Shown: one piece after another, positions 43,277 to 53,161 of the stretch
How positions within the stretch are numbered: the first letter of the stretch is position 1
Layout: each line of letters opens with the position of its first letter
NCBI GenBank assembly: GCA_022826385.1
Contig: JAJDUZ010000002.1
Coordinates: 1-62,197 of the forward strand
Source of the DNA: Silicimonas sp.
GTDB lineage: Bacteria; Pseudomonadota; Alphaproteobacteria; Rhodobacterales; Rhodobacteraceae
Direction of reading: 5' to 3'
Length of the DNA: 62,197 nucleotides
Translations under genes and position numbers: made by a program
The notes under the pieces: generated by a model
Seen by the model: the letters and a program-made list of their open reading frames with translations, nothing else
What the model was told of the DNA's origin: nothing
The model's database searches: none

Positions 43277-43945
43277 TTAATCCTCGGGCGCGTTTTGCGC
43301 AAGCTTTGCAGGGAAGTCATAGCCGAACCTTTGGATATCGTCGGCAAAGAGGTCGGCCACCAAGGCGCGGGTCCGGTCGGTGTAAAGCGTGGCGCTTGGA
43401 GGGTGATCCGAGCGATTGACATGGGGCAGCTCCAGTTTGAACCCCAGATGCGCCTCGACCGGTGCGATGTCGGTCGCGAGGTGTTCCAGCCGAACAAAAG
43501 CATTGCACCTGAGCACACCCGAGCGGTCGGTGACGTAAGCCGTCGCGGCATCGTTCTGCAACGCCGTCCGGACAGTGGGGGCGTCCAGAAACCCATCGAA
43601 GCCCAGCGATTTGGCGGCGGCAATCATCGGGTGATCGAAGCTTTGTACCCGCGACCAGTGATACAGGCTGACCAACCGTTCCCATGGATTGCGGACCAGT
43701 GTGAAGACGAAGGCCGGGTCGGGCACACCCGTCATCCCGTCGATGTCCGCCAGCCGCGCATGTTTCCAAAGCCGCCCCGGCGCGTCCAGCTTGGCCAACC
43801 GGCGCTTGCGGCGCTGCGCCTTTGGCGTGTCTCCGATCAGGATGTCGTCCGCCATCGCACGCGCTTCCAGCGCCAGCGCCAGAGACGTGCCGCCGGTCTT
43901 GGGGATATGCACGAAGATGTAGCCGCGACCGGGCGAGATGATCAT
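43277..43945 (-). CDS. Sulfotransferase family 2 protein
   Basis: 222 residues. The PAPS 5'-loop is near the N-terminus (FVHIPKTGGTSLALAL, residues about 11-26), and the 3'-phosphate motif FTLVRNPWERLVSLY follows near 80-95. No membrane segment. It should sulfate a glycan. It lies 30 nt upstream of the sulfurtransferase gene but the substrate is different, so the neighbourhood may be accidental. Confidence 0.85.
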   Translation of the reverse strand: MIISPGRGYIFVHIPKTGGTSLALALEARAMADDILIGDTPKAQRRKRRLAKLDAPGRLWKHARLADIDGMTGVPDPAFVFTLVRNPWERLVSLYHWSRVQSFDHPMIAAAKSLGFDGFLDAPTVRTALQNDAATAYVTDRSGVLRCNAFVRLEHLATDIAPVEAHLGFKLELPHVNRSDHPPSATLYTDRTRALVADLFADDIQRFGYDFPAKLAQNAPED

Positions 43946-44035
43946 GGCCCCATCTGACGGCCCGCGCCCGGCACTGGCAAGCGGCTTTTGCTTTGTTTAG
44001 ACTGCGCCGAGCAAACAGGGGCACGAGCAAAGAGT

Positions 44036-45043
44036 TTGACAGTTCTGGCCGAATATCAACGGCTCGAGGCCGAGGGCATCTGGCGCGCGTCGCCCGAGGC
44101 ACAGCGGCGCGACGTCATTGTTTCGATTGGCAAGGCAACGTTGACCATCACCGCTCCGAACGGGACGGCGCTGACGCATTGGTCGCTGCCCGCCGTCATC
44201 CGGTTGAACCCCGGCGAGGACACCGCCGTCTTCAGCCCCGGACAGGACACGCCCGAGACGCTGGAACTGACCGACCCGGAAATGGTGCAGGCCATCGAGA
44301 AAGTGCTAGGCGCCCTGAAACGCCGGCCAAACGGGCGCGGCTGGGTCGGGCGCCTGACGCGTTGGGGCATCTTGGCGGCCTGCCTCGCCGGTCTCGCGTT
44401 CTGGCTGCCGGGCGCCATCACGGCCTATACGGCCCGTCTGGTGCCAGAAGTGGCGCAGACCCAGATCGGCGCACGTCTGTTGCAGGAAACCGAGCGTGTC
44501 ACGGGGGCGCCCTGCGCCTCACCCTCAGGCACGCGGGCGCTGCAAAAACTGACCGAGCGGCTTTTCCCCGACGGCGGCGCGTCGCTGGTGATCCTGCCAA
44601 GCACTTTGAAGACGACGGGCCATGTGCCCGGTGGCACCATTATCATCAGCCACACATTGGTCGAGGACTACGAAAGCCCCGACGTGGTGGCGGGCTTCGC
44701 AATTGCCGAGCATCTGCGCGCCGCGACCGGCGCGACCTTGGGCGAATTGCTTGAGGCCAGCCCCTTCCGCGCCTCGCTGGCGCTGCTGTCGACGGGGCGG
44801 CTGCGCGACATCGACCTGCAACGCATGGCGGAATGGCTGGTGGTCAAACCTGTCGCCCCGGTGTCGGAAACCGCACTTGCCAACGCCTTGGCAGAACGCC
44901 GGATTGCCGCGGCACCCTATGCGTATGCCGTTGATATATCTGGTGAAAGTACGGCACCCTTGATCCAGGCCACGGCAGCGGACACCACGCCTGCGCTGGA
45001 TGATACCGACTGGATCGCGCTGCAGGCCATCTGCAGCGGCTGA
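44036..45043 (+). CDS. Hypothetical membrane-anchored protein
   Basis: 335 residues from a TTG at 44036 (LTVLAEYQRLEAEG); an earlier TTG at 43988 would add 16 residues. An N-terminal about 100-residue beta domain (RDVIVSIGKATLTIT, LTHWSLPAVIRLNPG) is followed by one membrane segment (about 110-130) and an extracytoplasmic part. In that part, GTIIISHTLVEDYESPDVVAGFAIAEHL looks like a peptidase-M48-like helix without HExxH, so activity is unlikely. Convergent with upp, 2 nt apart. Confidence 0.72.
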   Translation: MTVLAEYQRLEAEGIWRASPEAQRRDVIVSIGKATLTITAPNGTALTHWSLPAVIRLNPGEDTAVFSPGQDTPETLELTDPEMVQAIEKVLGALKRRPNGRGWVGRLTRWGILAACLAGLAFWLPGAITAYTARLVPEVAQTQIGARLLQETERVTGAPCASPSGTRALQKLTERLFPDGGASLVILPSTLKTTGHVPGGTIIISHTLVEDYESPDVVAGFAIAEHLRAATGATLGELLEASPFRASLALLSTGRLRDIDLQRMAEWLVVKPVAPVSETALANALAERRIAAAPYAYAVDISGESTAPLIQATAADTTPALDDTDWIALQAICSG

Positions 45044-45045
45044 TC

Positions 45046-45678
45046 CTATTTCGTTCCGAACATGCGGTCGCCCGCGTCGCCCAGACCGGGCACGATATAG
45101 CCGACCTCGTTCAGCTTTTCGTCCACCGCCGCCGTGACGATTGGCACATCGGGATGCGCTTCCTTCATCCGTGCGACACCTTCGGGTGCCGCCAGCAGGC
45201 AGAGGAACCGAATGTTGGTCGCGCCCGCATCCTTGATCAGATCAATGGCCGCCGCCGAGGAGTTGCCCGTGGCCAGCATCGGGTCGACGGCAATCACAAG
45301 GCGCTTGTCGATCTCGCCCGGCAGCTTGCAGTAATACTGCACCGGCTGCAGCGTTTCCTCGTCGCGGTAAAGGCCGACGAACCCGACCCGCGCCGAGGGG
45401 ATCAAGTCCAGCATCCCGTCCAGCAATCCGTTACCGGCGCGCAGGATTGAGACCAGCGCCAGTTTGCGCCCGTCCAGCACAGGGGCGTCCATCTGGGTCA
45501 GCGGCGTCTCGATCATGCGCGTGGTCATCGCCAATTCACGCGTGACTTCATAGGCCAGAAGTGTGCTGATCTCGCGCAGAAGCTGCCGAAAGACGGCGGT
45601 CGGCGTGTCCTTGTCGCGCATCAGCGTCAGCTTGTGCTGAACCAGCGGGTGATCGACGACGGTGAGATGGTCTTGCAT
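45046..45678 (-). CDS. upp: Uracil phosphoribosyltransferase
   Basis: 210 residues. It makes UMP from uracil and PRPP. The PRPP-binding loop [18 protein letters not shown] (about 127-144) and the C-terminal uracil-binding [11 protein letters not shown] are intact. Last gene of cdd-deoA-deoB-upp, 15 nt after deoB; it uses the uracil freed by upstream enzymes. Confidence 0.97.
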   Translation of the reverse strand: MQDHLTVVDHPLVQHKLTLMRDKDTPTAVFRQLLREISTLLAYEVTRELAMTTRMIETPLTQMDAPVLDGRKLALVSILRAGNGLLDGMLDLIPSARVGFVGLYRDEETLQPVQYYCKLPGEIDKRLVIAVDPMLATGNSSAAAIDLIKDAGATNIRFLCLLAAPEGVARMKEAHPDVPIVTAAVDEKLNEVGYIVPGLGDAGDRMFGTK

Positions 45679-45693
45679 GGACGCTCCTGCGGG

Positions 45694-46869
45694 TCAAAGA
45701 AAGGATGTGCCGGGGCCGTGTGACGGCACCCCCAGATGGTGGGCGACCGAGGCCGCCATATCGGTGAAGCCTACATGGCCGATGGGTTTCTCGCCAAGCC
45801 CCCAGCCAAGAACCGGCACGCGTTCCCGCGTGTGATCGGTGCCGGGCCATGTCGGGTCGTTGCCGTGATCGGCGGTGAAGATCATCAAGTCGCCGTCCGA
45901 CAGGTTGGCGAACAGGCGGGGCAGCTGGCTGTCGAACCATTCAAGATGTGCGGCATACCCTTCGACATCGCGGCGATGGCCATAGAGGCTGTCGAACTCG
46001 ACGAAATTCGCAAAGGTCAGTGACCCGTCTACGGCCGTGCCGGTCAGGCGCAAAAGATGCTCCATCAATTCAGCGTCCGACCCTTTGGCCACGTCGTCGA
46101 TCCCCTGCATCGAGAAGATGTCACCGATCTTGCCGACGCCGTGCACCTGTCGCCCGGCATCCTGCACCCAGTCGCAAAGTGTCGGGCTGGGCGGTGGCAC
46201 GGCATAGTCGCGCCGGTTGGTGGTGCGGGTGAACCCGCCGGGGGCGCCGATGAACGGGCGGGCAATCACGCGCCCAATGCGCATGGCGTGCAAGGTGGGT
46301 GCCAGCGCTTCGCACAGCGTCAGCAGGCGATCGAGACCGAACGCCTCCTCGTGCGCGGCGATCTGCAGCACGCTGTCGACCGAGGTATAGGCAATGGGCC
46401 AGCCGGTTTTGAGATGCTCCTCGCCCAGCCTCTCGATAATCTCGGTGCCGGACGCATGGGTATTGCCTAGCGTGCCATCGGTGCCGGCCTTCGCCGCGAT
46501 TTCGGCCAGCAGATCAGGCGGAAAGGCGGGGTCGGTCTTGGGAAAATAGTGCCAGTCGAAGGGCACCGGAACGCCCGCGATCTCCCAGTGGCCGGACGGC
46601 GTGTCCTTGCCTTTCGACACTTCGGTCGCGGCCCCCCAGAGGCCCGTAGGTGACGCGTTAAAGCCGACATCCTGCAGACCATCGGCCAAGATCAGCGCGG
46701 CCCCAAGGCCCAGCGCATCAAGGTTCGGCAGCTGCAACCCGCGCGCCTGAGCGATATGTCCCAGCGTGTTCGCCCCGGTATCGGGCACCTCGCCATTGAA
46801 GTACTGGTCGGCATCCGGTGCGCCACCGATCCCGACGCTGTCCATGACGACAAGGAACGCGCGCGCCAT
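45694..46869 (-). CDS. deoB: Phosphopentomutase
   Basis: 391 residues, alkaline-phosphatase fold. N-terminal VVMDSVGIGGAPDAD and C-terminal ADHGNDPTWPGTDHTRE carry metal ligands; KDTPSGHWEIAG contains the phospho-threonine. It interconverts (deoxy)ribose 1- and 5-phosphate released by DeoA. Its ATG overlaps the deoA stop by one base. Confidence 0.97.
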   Translation of the reverse strand: MARAFLVVMDSVGIGGAPDADQYFNGEVPDTGANTLGHIAQARGLQLPNLDALGLGAALILADGLQDVGFNASPTGLWGAATEVSKGKDTPSGHWEIAGVPVPFDWHYFPKTDPAFPPDLLAEIAAKAGTDGTLGNTHASGTEIIERLGEEHLKTGWPIAYTSVDSVLQIAAHEEAFGLDRLLTLCEALAPTLHAMRIGRVIARPFIGAPGGFTRTTNRRDYAVPPPSPTLCDWVQDAGRQVHGVGKIGDIFSMQGIDDVAKGSDAELMEHLLRLTGTAVDGSLTFANFVEFDSLYGHRRDVEGYAAHLEWFDSQLPRLFANLSDGDLMIFTADHGNDPTWPGTDHTRERVPVLGWGLGEKPIGHVGFTDMAASVAHHLGVPSHGPGTSFL

Positions 46870-48170
46870 CAGCCGACCCGGTCGATCAGAAGCGGTGGCG
46901 GCGTGACATCCTCCGCGATGGTCAGCGCGCTCAGATAAGCGCGTTCGGCGGCCTGCGCCGCTTTTTCGTTGGCGGCGTGCAGGCGGGCGACGGGCGTGCC
47001 TTTTGCAACCTCGGCCCCAAGCGGCAGGATATCGGAATAGCCGACCGAGGGGTCGATCTGGTCACCCTCGCGCAACCGGCCGCCGCCCATATGGACAACG
47101 CCCATGCCAATCGCGTGGCCATCCAGCGCGGCGATCTTGCCCGCTTGCGGGGCCGGGATCTCGCGGATGACGTTCGCCTCGGGCAACCGCGCCCGCCAGC
47201 CCTCGCTGAACCCCTGCGGCCCGCCCAGCGCGGCCACCATGGCGTCGAAGACCTTGCATGCCGAACCGTCCGTCAGCGCGTCACGCAGTTTGACAGCAGC
47301 GACTTCCGGCGCGGTGTCGTAACCTGCCAGCACCATCACCTCGGCCCCGAGCGCCAGCGTGATATCGACAAGACGCGAGTTCTTGGGGTCGGTCAGCGCC
47401 TCCATGACCTCGACCACTTCCAGCGCGTTGCCTGCCGCCGGGGCCAAGGGCTGGCTCATGTCGGTGATCAGGGCCGCCGTCTTGCACCCCGCCCCGCTGG
47501 CGGTCGAGACCAGCGACTTGGCCAAGGCGCGCGCGTCCTCCTCGGTCTCCATGAAGGCGCCCGAGCCACATTTCACGTCGAGGACCAGAGCGTCCAGACC
47601 GGCGGCCAGTTTCTTGGACAGGATCGACGCTGTGATCAGGTCGATGCTGGGCACCGTGGCCGTCACATCACGGACCGCGTAGAGCCGCCGGTCGGCGGGC
47701 GCCATGTTGCGCCCGGCAGACACGATGGCACAGCCGATCTCGTCCATCATGGTGCGGAACCGCGCCTCGGTCACATCGGTGCGCACGCCGGGGATCGCTT
47801 CCAGCTTGTCCAGCGTGCCGCCCGTGTGGCCAAGCCCACGGCCCGAGATCATCGGCACCGGCACGCCAGCTGCCGCCAGCATCGGCGCCAAGAGGAGCGA
47901 CACGCAATCGCCCAAACCACCTGTTGAATGCTTGTCGACGACCGGCTTGCCCAGAGACCAGTTCAAAACGTCGCCACTGTCGCGCATCGCCAAGGTGAGC
48001 GCGACACGGCCCTCCTCGCTGAGCCCTTTCAGCAGAACGGCCATGGCAAAGGCACCTGCCTGCGCGTCCGTCACCTTGTTCGACGCAAGGCCGCCTGCAA
48101 ACCAGTTCAACTCGCTTTGCGTCGGCTCGCGGCCTTCGCGGACCTTCTCGATGATCGTCACCGCGTCCAT
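46869..48170 (-). CDS. deoA: Thymidine phosphorylase
   Basis: 433 residues from ATG 48170; the frame stays open upstream through cdd but that part is a shadow. The family signature KHSTGGLGDCVSL (about 81-93) and the phosphate-binding SGRGLGHTGGT are intact. It splits thymidine and deoxyuridine by phosphorolysis. It overlaps cdd upstream and deoB downstream by single bases. Confidence 0.96.
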   Translation of the reverse strand: MDAVTIIEKVREGREPTQSELNWFAGGLASNKVTDAQAGAFAMAVLLKGLSEEGRVALTLAMRDSGDVLNWSLGKPVVDKHSTGGLGDCVSLLLAPMLAAAGVPVPMISGRGLGHTGGTLDKLEAIPGVRTDVTEARFRTMMDEIGCAIVSAGRNMAPADRRLYAVRDVTATVPSIDLITASILSKKLAAGLDALVLDVKCGSGAFMETEEDARALAKSLVSTASGAGCKTAALITDMSQPLAPAAGNALEVVEVMEALTDPKNSRLVDITLALGAEVMVLAGYDTAPEVAAVKLRDALTDGSACKVFDAMVAALGGPQGFSEGWRARLPEANVIREIPAPQAGKIAALDGHAIGMGVVHMGGGRLREGDQIDPSVGYSDILPLGAEVAKGTPVARLHAANEKAAQAAERAYLSALTIAEDVTPPPLLIDRVG

Positions 48171-48574
48171 CAGACGTTGTCCATCTGCGATTTGACGAAG
48201 GCCCCGGGCAACAATTCGGCCACGGCCATCGTGATCTGTTCGCCTGATGTCGTGGCCATGGTGATCGTGGCCTCGGGCGCGGCGAACTCGAAGAGCTTCT
48301 GCCGGCATCCGCCGCAGGGCGTGACCGGCACCGGGCTGTCCGCGATCACGGCGACATGCGTAAACCGGGTCTGGCCAGCGGCGACCATCGCGGCGATCGC
48401 TCCGGCCTCGGCGCAGGTGCCTTCGGGATAGGCGACGTTCTCGACATTGCAGCCTTGGTGCACGCTGCCATCCGCGGCACGCAGGGCCGCCCCCACCTTG
48501 AAGCCCGAATAGGGTGCATAGGCCCGTGCGCGCACATCGCGGGCGGCGGTCACAAGGTCGGTCTCGTCGGGCAT
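48170..48574 (-). CDS. cdd: Cytidine deaminase
   Basis: 134 residues. Zinc ligands and catalytic Glu appear as CAEAGAIAAM (about 53-62) and PCGGCRQKLFEF. Deaminates cytidine and deoxycytidine to (deoxy)uridine. First gene of the salvage operon. Upstream is a 178-nt divergent gap shared with maeB. Confidence 0.96.
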   Translation of the reverse strand: MPDETDLVTAARDVRARAYAPYSGFKVGAALRAADGSVHQGCNVENVAYPEGTCAEAGAIAAMVAAGQTRFTHVAVIADSPVPVTPCGGCRQKLFEFAAPEATITMATTSGEQITMAVAELLPGAFVKSQMDNV

Positions 48575-48713
48575 GGGTGGCGCTGTCCTTTTGGGGCAAA
48601 CTGGCGCGTGGGTTGTCCAAGTGCAAGCGACAAGCGGCTTGATCTTGCCGAGCCTTTGGTCAATGACGGGAAAGTCCGCCGCAAAGAGGGGTTGCGAGCG
48701 GGCGGAAACAAAG

Positions 48714-48731
48714 TAGTTTAATATTAAACTA
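48714..48731. promoter_or_regulatory. Perfect 18-bp palindrome upstream of maeB
   Basis: TAGTTTAATATTAAACTA is perfectly self-complementary. It lies 21 nt before the maeB ATG, in the gap shared with cdd, just upstream of the CGGAGGGA ribosome site. Its length and AT-rich symmetric form suggest a dimeric regulator of the MarR/GntR/TetR kind. Which regulator binds cannot be told. Confidence 0.6.
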
Positions 48732-48752
48732 TTTTTCGGAGGGACGGACCGA

Positions 48753-51035
48753 ATGACCAGCGATGCGCGCGAAAGTGCTTTGAAACAAGCGGCTCTCGAC
48801 TATCACGAGTATCCGAAGCCCGGTAAGCTCGAAGTCCGCGCGACGAAACCTCTGGCGAACGGTCGCGATCTGGCCCGCGCCTATAGCCCCGGTGTCGCCG
48901 CCGCCTGTCTGGCGATCAAGGACGACCCGATGTCGGCCAGCCGCCTGACCTCGCGCGGGAACCTTGTGGCGGTGGTTTCGAACGGGTCGGCGGTTCTGGG
49001 TCTTGGCAATATCGGCGGGCTTGCCTCGAAGCCGGTGATGGAGGGCAAGGCCGTCCTCTTCAAGAAATTCGCCAATATCGATTGCTTCGACATCGAGGTG
49101 AACGAGAGCGAGCCGGAAAAGCTGGCCGATATCGTCTGTGCGCTGGAGCCGACCTTTGGCGCAATCAACCTGGAAGACATCAAGGCGCCGGACTGTTTCA
49201 TCGTCGAACAGATTTGCCGCGAACGCATGAACATCCCCGTGTTCCATGACGACCAGCACGGCACGGCGATCGTTGTGGGGGCGGCTGCAACGAACGCGCT
49301 GCGCGTCTCAAACCGGTCCTTCGAAGACATCAAGGTTGTCTCTACCGGCGGTGGGGCGGCAGGGATTGCCTGCCTCAACATGCTGGTTAAGCTGGGCGTG
49401 AAGCGTGAGAACGTGTTCCTCTGCGATCTCAGCGGGCTGGTCTATGAAGGCCGGACCGAGGAGATGACACCGCAAAAAGCCGAGTTTGCCCAACCCGGCG
49501 GGCCGCGCGGGCTGGGTGACGTGATTGACGGCGCCGACCTGTTCCTTGGCCTGTCGGGCCCCGGTGTTCTGACCGCCGATATGGTGCGGAAGATGTCGGA
49601 TCAACCGATCATCTTTGCCCTTGCCAACCCCGACCCCGAGATTGACCCGGACGAAGCACGGACTGTCGCGCCCAACGCGATCATTGCGACCGGTCGGTCG
49701 GATGTGCCGAACCAGGTGAACAACGTGCTGTGTTTCCCGTTCATTTTCCGGGGCGCGCTGGATGTCGGTGCGACGATCATCAATGACGAGATGAAGATCG
49801 CCTGCGTCGAAGCCATCGCCAAGCTGGCCCGCGCCACCACCAGCGCCGAAGCCGCCGCCGCCTATCGCGGTGAGGAACTGACCTTTGGGCCAAACTACCT
49901 GATCCCGAAACCCTTCGACCCGCGTCTGACCAGCATCGTGGCCAGCGCGGTGGCCGAGGCTGCGATGGCCTCGGGCGTGGCCACCCGCCCGATCGCGGAT
50001 CTCGACGCCTATCGGCAGGAACTGGACGGCACCGTCTTCAAGTCTTCGCTGATCATGCGCCCGGTCTTCGAAGCCGCGAGCCACGAAAGCCGCCGCATCG
50101 TCTTTGCCGAAGGCGAAAGCGAACGCGTGCTGCGCGCCGCGACCGCGATGATCGAGGAAACCACGGAAAACGCCATTCTGATCGGTCGCCCGGAAGTCGT
50201 GGAAACCCGGATCGAGCGTCTGGGCCTGCCGATCAAACCGGGACGCGACTTCGAGTTGGTGAACCCGGAAAACGACCCGCGCTATCGCGAATACTGGGAG
50301 GCGTATCACGGGCTGATGGAGCGCAAGGGCGTCACCCCGGAACTCGCACGTGCCATCATGCGCACGAACACCACCGCGATTGCCGCCGTCATGGTGCATC
50401 GCGATGAGGCCGACAGCATGATCTGCGGCATCTTCGGCCAGTTCCTGTGGCACCTGCGCTATGTGACCGAAGTTCTGGCGCAAGATGGTCTGCACCCTGT
50501 TGGCGCCTTGAGCCTGCTTATCCTGGAAGACGGCCCTCTCTTCGTGGCCGACACCCATGTGCATCCGGAACCCACGCCGGAACAGATCTCGGAAACGGTG
50601 ATCGGGGCCGCGCGCCACGTGCGCCGTTTTGGCGTCGAGCCGAAGATCGCGCTTTGCAGCCACAGCCAGTTCGGCAATCTCGACATCAGTTCGGGCCAGC
50701 GGATGCGGGCCGCCATCGATATTCTCGACAGCACACCGCGCGACTTTGCCTATGAAGGCGAGATGCATACCGACACCGCGCTGGACATGACCGTGCGCGA
50801 ACGCATCATGCCGAACGCCCGATTTGACGGCCCGGCCAACGTTCTGGTCTTTGCCAATTCCGATGCGGCCTCGGCCGTGCGGAACATTCTGAAGATGAAA
50901 GCAGGCGGGCTTGAGGTTGGCCCGATCCTGATGGGCATGGGCAACCGGGCACATATCGTGACGCCGTCGATCACCGCACGGGGGCTTCTGAACATCTCGG
51001 CACTGGCCGGAACGCCTGTTGCACATTACGGCTGA
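48753..51035 (+). CDS. maeB: NADP-type malic enzyme fused to a phosphotransacetylase-like domain
   Basis: 760 residues, the usual length of MaeB. The malic domain (about 20-165; YSPGVAAACLAI) is followed by the NAD(P) domain (about 170-420; STGGGAAGIACL) and a phosphotransacetylase-like domain (about 430-760), which is usually inactive and regulatory. It turns malate into pyruvate and CO2. The promoter region holds a perfect palindrome. Confidence 0.94.
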   Translation: MTSDARESALKQAALDYHEYPKPGKLEVRATKPLANGRDLARAYSPGVAAACLAIKDDPMSASRLTSRGNLVAVVSNGSAVLGLGNIGGLASKPVMEGKAVLFKKFANIDCFDIEVNESEPEKLADIVCALEPTFGAINLEDIKAPDCFIVEQICRERMNIPVFHDDQHGTAIVVGAAATNALRVSNRSFEDIKVVSTGGGAAGIACLNMLVKLGVKRENVFLCDLSGLVYEGRTEEMTPQKAEFAQPGGPRGLGDVIDGADLFLGLSGPGVLTADMVRKMSDQPIIFALANPDPEIDPDEARTVAPNAIIATGRSDVPNQVNNVLCFPFIFRGALDVGATIINDEMKIACVEAIAKLARATTSAEAAAAYRGEELTFGPNYLIPKPFDPRLTSIVASAVAEAAMASGVATRPIADLDAYRQELDGTVFKSSLIMRPVFEAASHESRRIVFAEGESERVLRAATAMIEETTENAILIGRPEVVETRIERLGLPIKPGRDFELVNPENDPRYREYWEAYHGLMERKGVTPELARAIMRTNTTAIAAVMVHRDEADSMICGIFGQFLWHLRYVTEVLAQDGLHPVGALSLLILEDGPLFVADTHVHPEPTPEQISETVIGAARHVRRFGVEPKIALCSHSQFGNLDISSGQRMRAAIDILDSTPRDFAYEGEMHTDTALDMTVRERIMPNARFDGPANVLVFANSDAASAVRNILKMKAGGLEVGPILMGMGNRAHIVTPSITARGLLNISALAGTPVAHYG

Positions 51036-51127
51036 GCGTTGCGGCAGGTTGACACTGTGGGCGGTAACAGAACTTGTCGGCACCGCTGGCGGGCGGTACC
51101 GGGCGGACGACTAAGGAGGAATGGGTC

Positions 51128-53020
51128 ATGAGCTATCGCGAGGTTTACGAGGGCTGGAAGTCCGACCCCGAAGCGTTCTGGATGAAAGCCGCGGACGCGA
51201 TCGACTGGGACACGCCGCCCAGCCGCGCCCTGAACGACAGCAACGCACCGCTTTACGAGTGGTTCACCGATGCCCGCGTGAACACCTGCTGGAACGCTGT
51301 TGACCGCCATGTGAAGGCCGGGCGCGGCGACCAGGTGGCGCTGATCCATGACAGCCCGATCACCAACTCGACCCACAAGATCACTTATGCCGCGTTGAAA
51401 GACCGCGTTTCGCGTCTGGCGGGTGCGCTGCGGGCCAAGGGCGTCGAGACAGGCGACCGGGTCATCATCTATATGCCGATGGTGCCTGAAGCCGTGGAAG
51501 CCATGCTGGCCTGCGCGCGGATCGGTGCGATCCATTCGGTCGTCTTCGGCGGCTTCGCGGCAAACGAGTTGGCCGTGCGGATCGACGATTGCGCGCCCAA
51601 ATGCATCATTGCCGCGTCCTGCGGGCTCGAGCCCGGACGTGTCGTGCACTACAAACCGCTGCTGGACGGGGCGATTGAGCTGGCCGAGGCCAAACCCGAG
51701 TTCTGCGTGATCTTCCAGCGCGAACAGCAAGTGGCCGAACTGATCGACGGCCGGGACGTGGACTGGCACGGCTTTCAGGCCGGTGTCGAACCGGCAGACT
51801 GTGTGCCCGTCGAAGGTGACCACCCAGCCTATATCCTTTACACGTCGGGTACGACCGGCCAGCCCAAGGGCGTCGTTCGTCCCACGGCCGGGCATCTGGT
51901 GGCCCTGCATTGGACGATGAAATCGATCTATGACATGGACCCGGGCGAGGTTTTCTGGGCCGCGTCCGATGTCGGCTGGGTCGTTGGGCACAGCTATATC
52001 TGCTATGGCCCGCTGATCGCCGGGAACACCAGCATCGTCTTCGAAGGCAAGCCGGTCGGCACGCCCGATGCCGGGACGTTCTGGCGTGTGATCGCGGACC
52101 ACAAGGTCAAGTCGCTCTTCACTGCGCCGACGGCGTTTCGCGCCATCAAGCGTGAGGATCCGAAGGGCGAGTTTCTGGGTAAATATGACCTCTCGAGCCT
52201 GGAAACCCTGTTCCTTGCGGGCGAGCGCGCCGACCCCGACACGATCGAATGGGCGCAGGACAAGCTGGGCGTTCCGGTCATCGATCACTGGTGGCAGACC
52301 GAAACAGGCTTTGCCATCGCGGCCAATCCCCTTGGCATCGAGAAGCTGCCGGTGAAGATCGGTTCGCCCTCGGTGCCGATGCCGGGCTATGACGTGCAGG
52401 TACTGAACGACGAGGGCCATCCGTTGCCCAAGGGCGAACTTGGCGCGATTGCCGTCAAGCTGCCGCTGCCCCCCGGCACGCTGCCGACACTCTGGAATGC
52501 CGAGGAGCGGTTCAAATCGAGCTATCTCTCGACCTTCCCGGGCTACTATGAGACCGGTGATGCCGGGATGATCGACGAGGACGGGTATCTCTACATCATG
52601 GCCCGTACCGATGACGTCATCAATGTCGCCGGGCACCGCCTGTCGACCGGCGCAATGGAAGAGGTGCTGGCCAGCCACCGTGATGTGGCCGAATGCGCCG
52701 TGATCGGCGCGACGGATGCGTTGAAGGGCCAATTGCCGCTGGGGTTCCTCTGCACCAATGCCGGGACGAACCGGCCGGACGAAGAGATCGTCGCCGAATG
52801 CGTGGCCCTTGTCCGCGAGAAGATCGGACCGGTGGCCGCGTTCAAGCACGCTGTGGTGGTCGACCGGCTGCCGAAGACGCGGTCGGGCAAGATCCTGCGC
52901 GGCACGATGGTGAAGATCGCGGACAGCCAGGACTACAAGATGCCGGCCACGATCGATGATCCGGCAATTCTGGATGAAATCAAACTGGCATTGCAGGGCA
53001 TCGGTTACGCCAAAGCGTAA
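51128..53020 (+). CDS. prpE: Propionyl-CoA synthetase (acyl-CoA ligase, ANL family)
   Basis: 630 residues from ATG 51128, with AAGGAGGA nine nt upstream. ANL motifs are YTSGTTGQPKG (about 234-244), the ASDVGWVVGHSY block, YETGDAGMIDEDGY and the C-terminal PKTRSGKILRG with acyl-adenylating Lys. It most resembles PrpE, activating propionate and perhaps acetate. It is 92 nt downstream of maeB and transcribed in the same direction. Confidence 0.92.
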   Translation: MSYREVYEGWKSDPEAFWMKAADAIDWDTPPSRALNDSNAPLYEWFTDARVNTCWNAVDRHVKAGRGDQVALIHDSPITNSTHKITYAALKDRVSRLAGALRAKGVETGDRVIIYMPMVPEAVEAMLACARIGAIHSVVFGGFAANELAVRIDDCAPKCIIAASCGLEPGRVVHYKPLLDGAIELAEAKPEFCVIFQREQQVAELIDGRDVDWHGFQAGVEPADCVPVEGDHPAYILYTSGTTGQPKGVVRPTAGHLVALHWTMKSIYDMDPGEVFWAASDVGWVVGHSYICYGPLIAGNTSIVFEGKPVGTPDAGTFWRVIADHKVKSLFTAPTAFRAIKREDPKGEFLGKYDLSSLETLFLAGERADPDTIEWAQDKLGVPVIDHWWQTETGFAIAANPLGIEKLPVKIGSPSVPMPGYDVQVLNDEGHPLPKGELGAIAVKLPLPPGTLPTLWNAEERFKSSYLSTFPGYYETGDAGMIDEDGYLYIMARTDDVINVAGHRLSTGAMEEVLASHRDVAECAVIGATDALKGQLPLGFLCTNAGTNRPDEEIVAECVALVREKIGPVAAFKHAVVVDRLPKTRSGKILRGTMVKIADSQDYKMPATIDDPAILDEIKLALQGIGYAKA

Positions 53021-53051
53021 GGGATTGCGCCGCCTCTTCGGCGTCGCCCGA

Positions 53052-53070
53052 CCGGGGGCTTTGCCCCCGG
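53052..53070 (+). terminator. GC-rich hairpin after prpE
   Basis: CCGGGGGC (53052-53059) pairs perfectly with GCCCCCGG (53063-53070) across a TTT loop, followed by ACCCCCAGAATATTT. As I recall, very similar hairpins occur after many genes in Rhodobacteraceae genomes, so it may be a repeated extragenic element that acts as a terminator. It does not end in a long T-run. Confidence 0.55.
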
Positions 53071-53161
53071 ACCCCCAGAATATTTACGGGCCAATGGAAA
53101 CGCGGGGGAGCCCAATCGTTTTATCAACCGCGCGAATCGCGTCGCCGGGTGACACCGTCTG

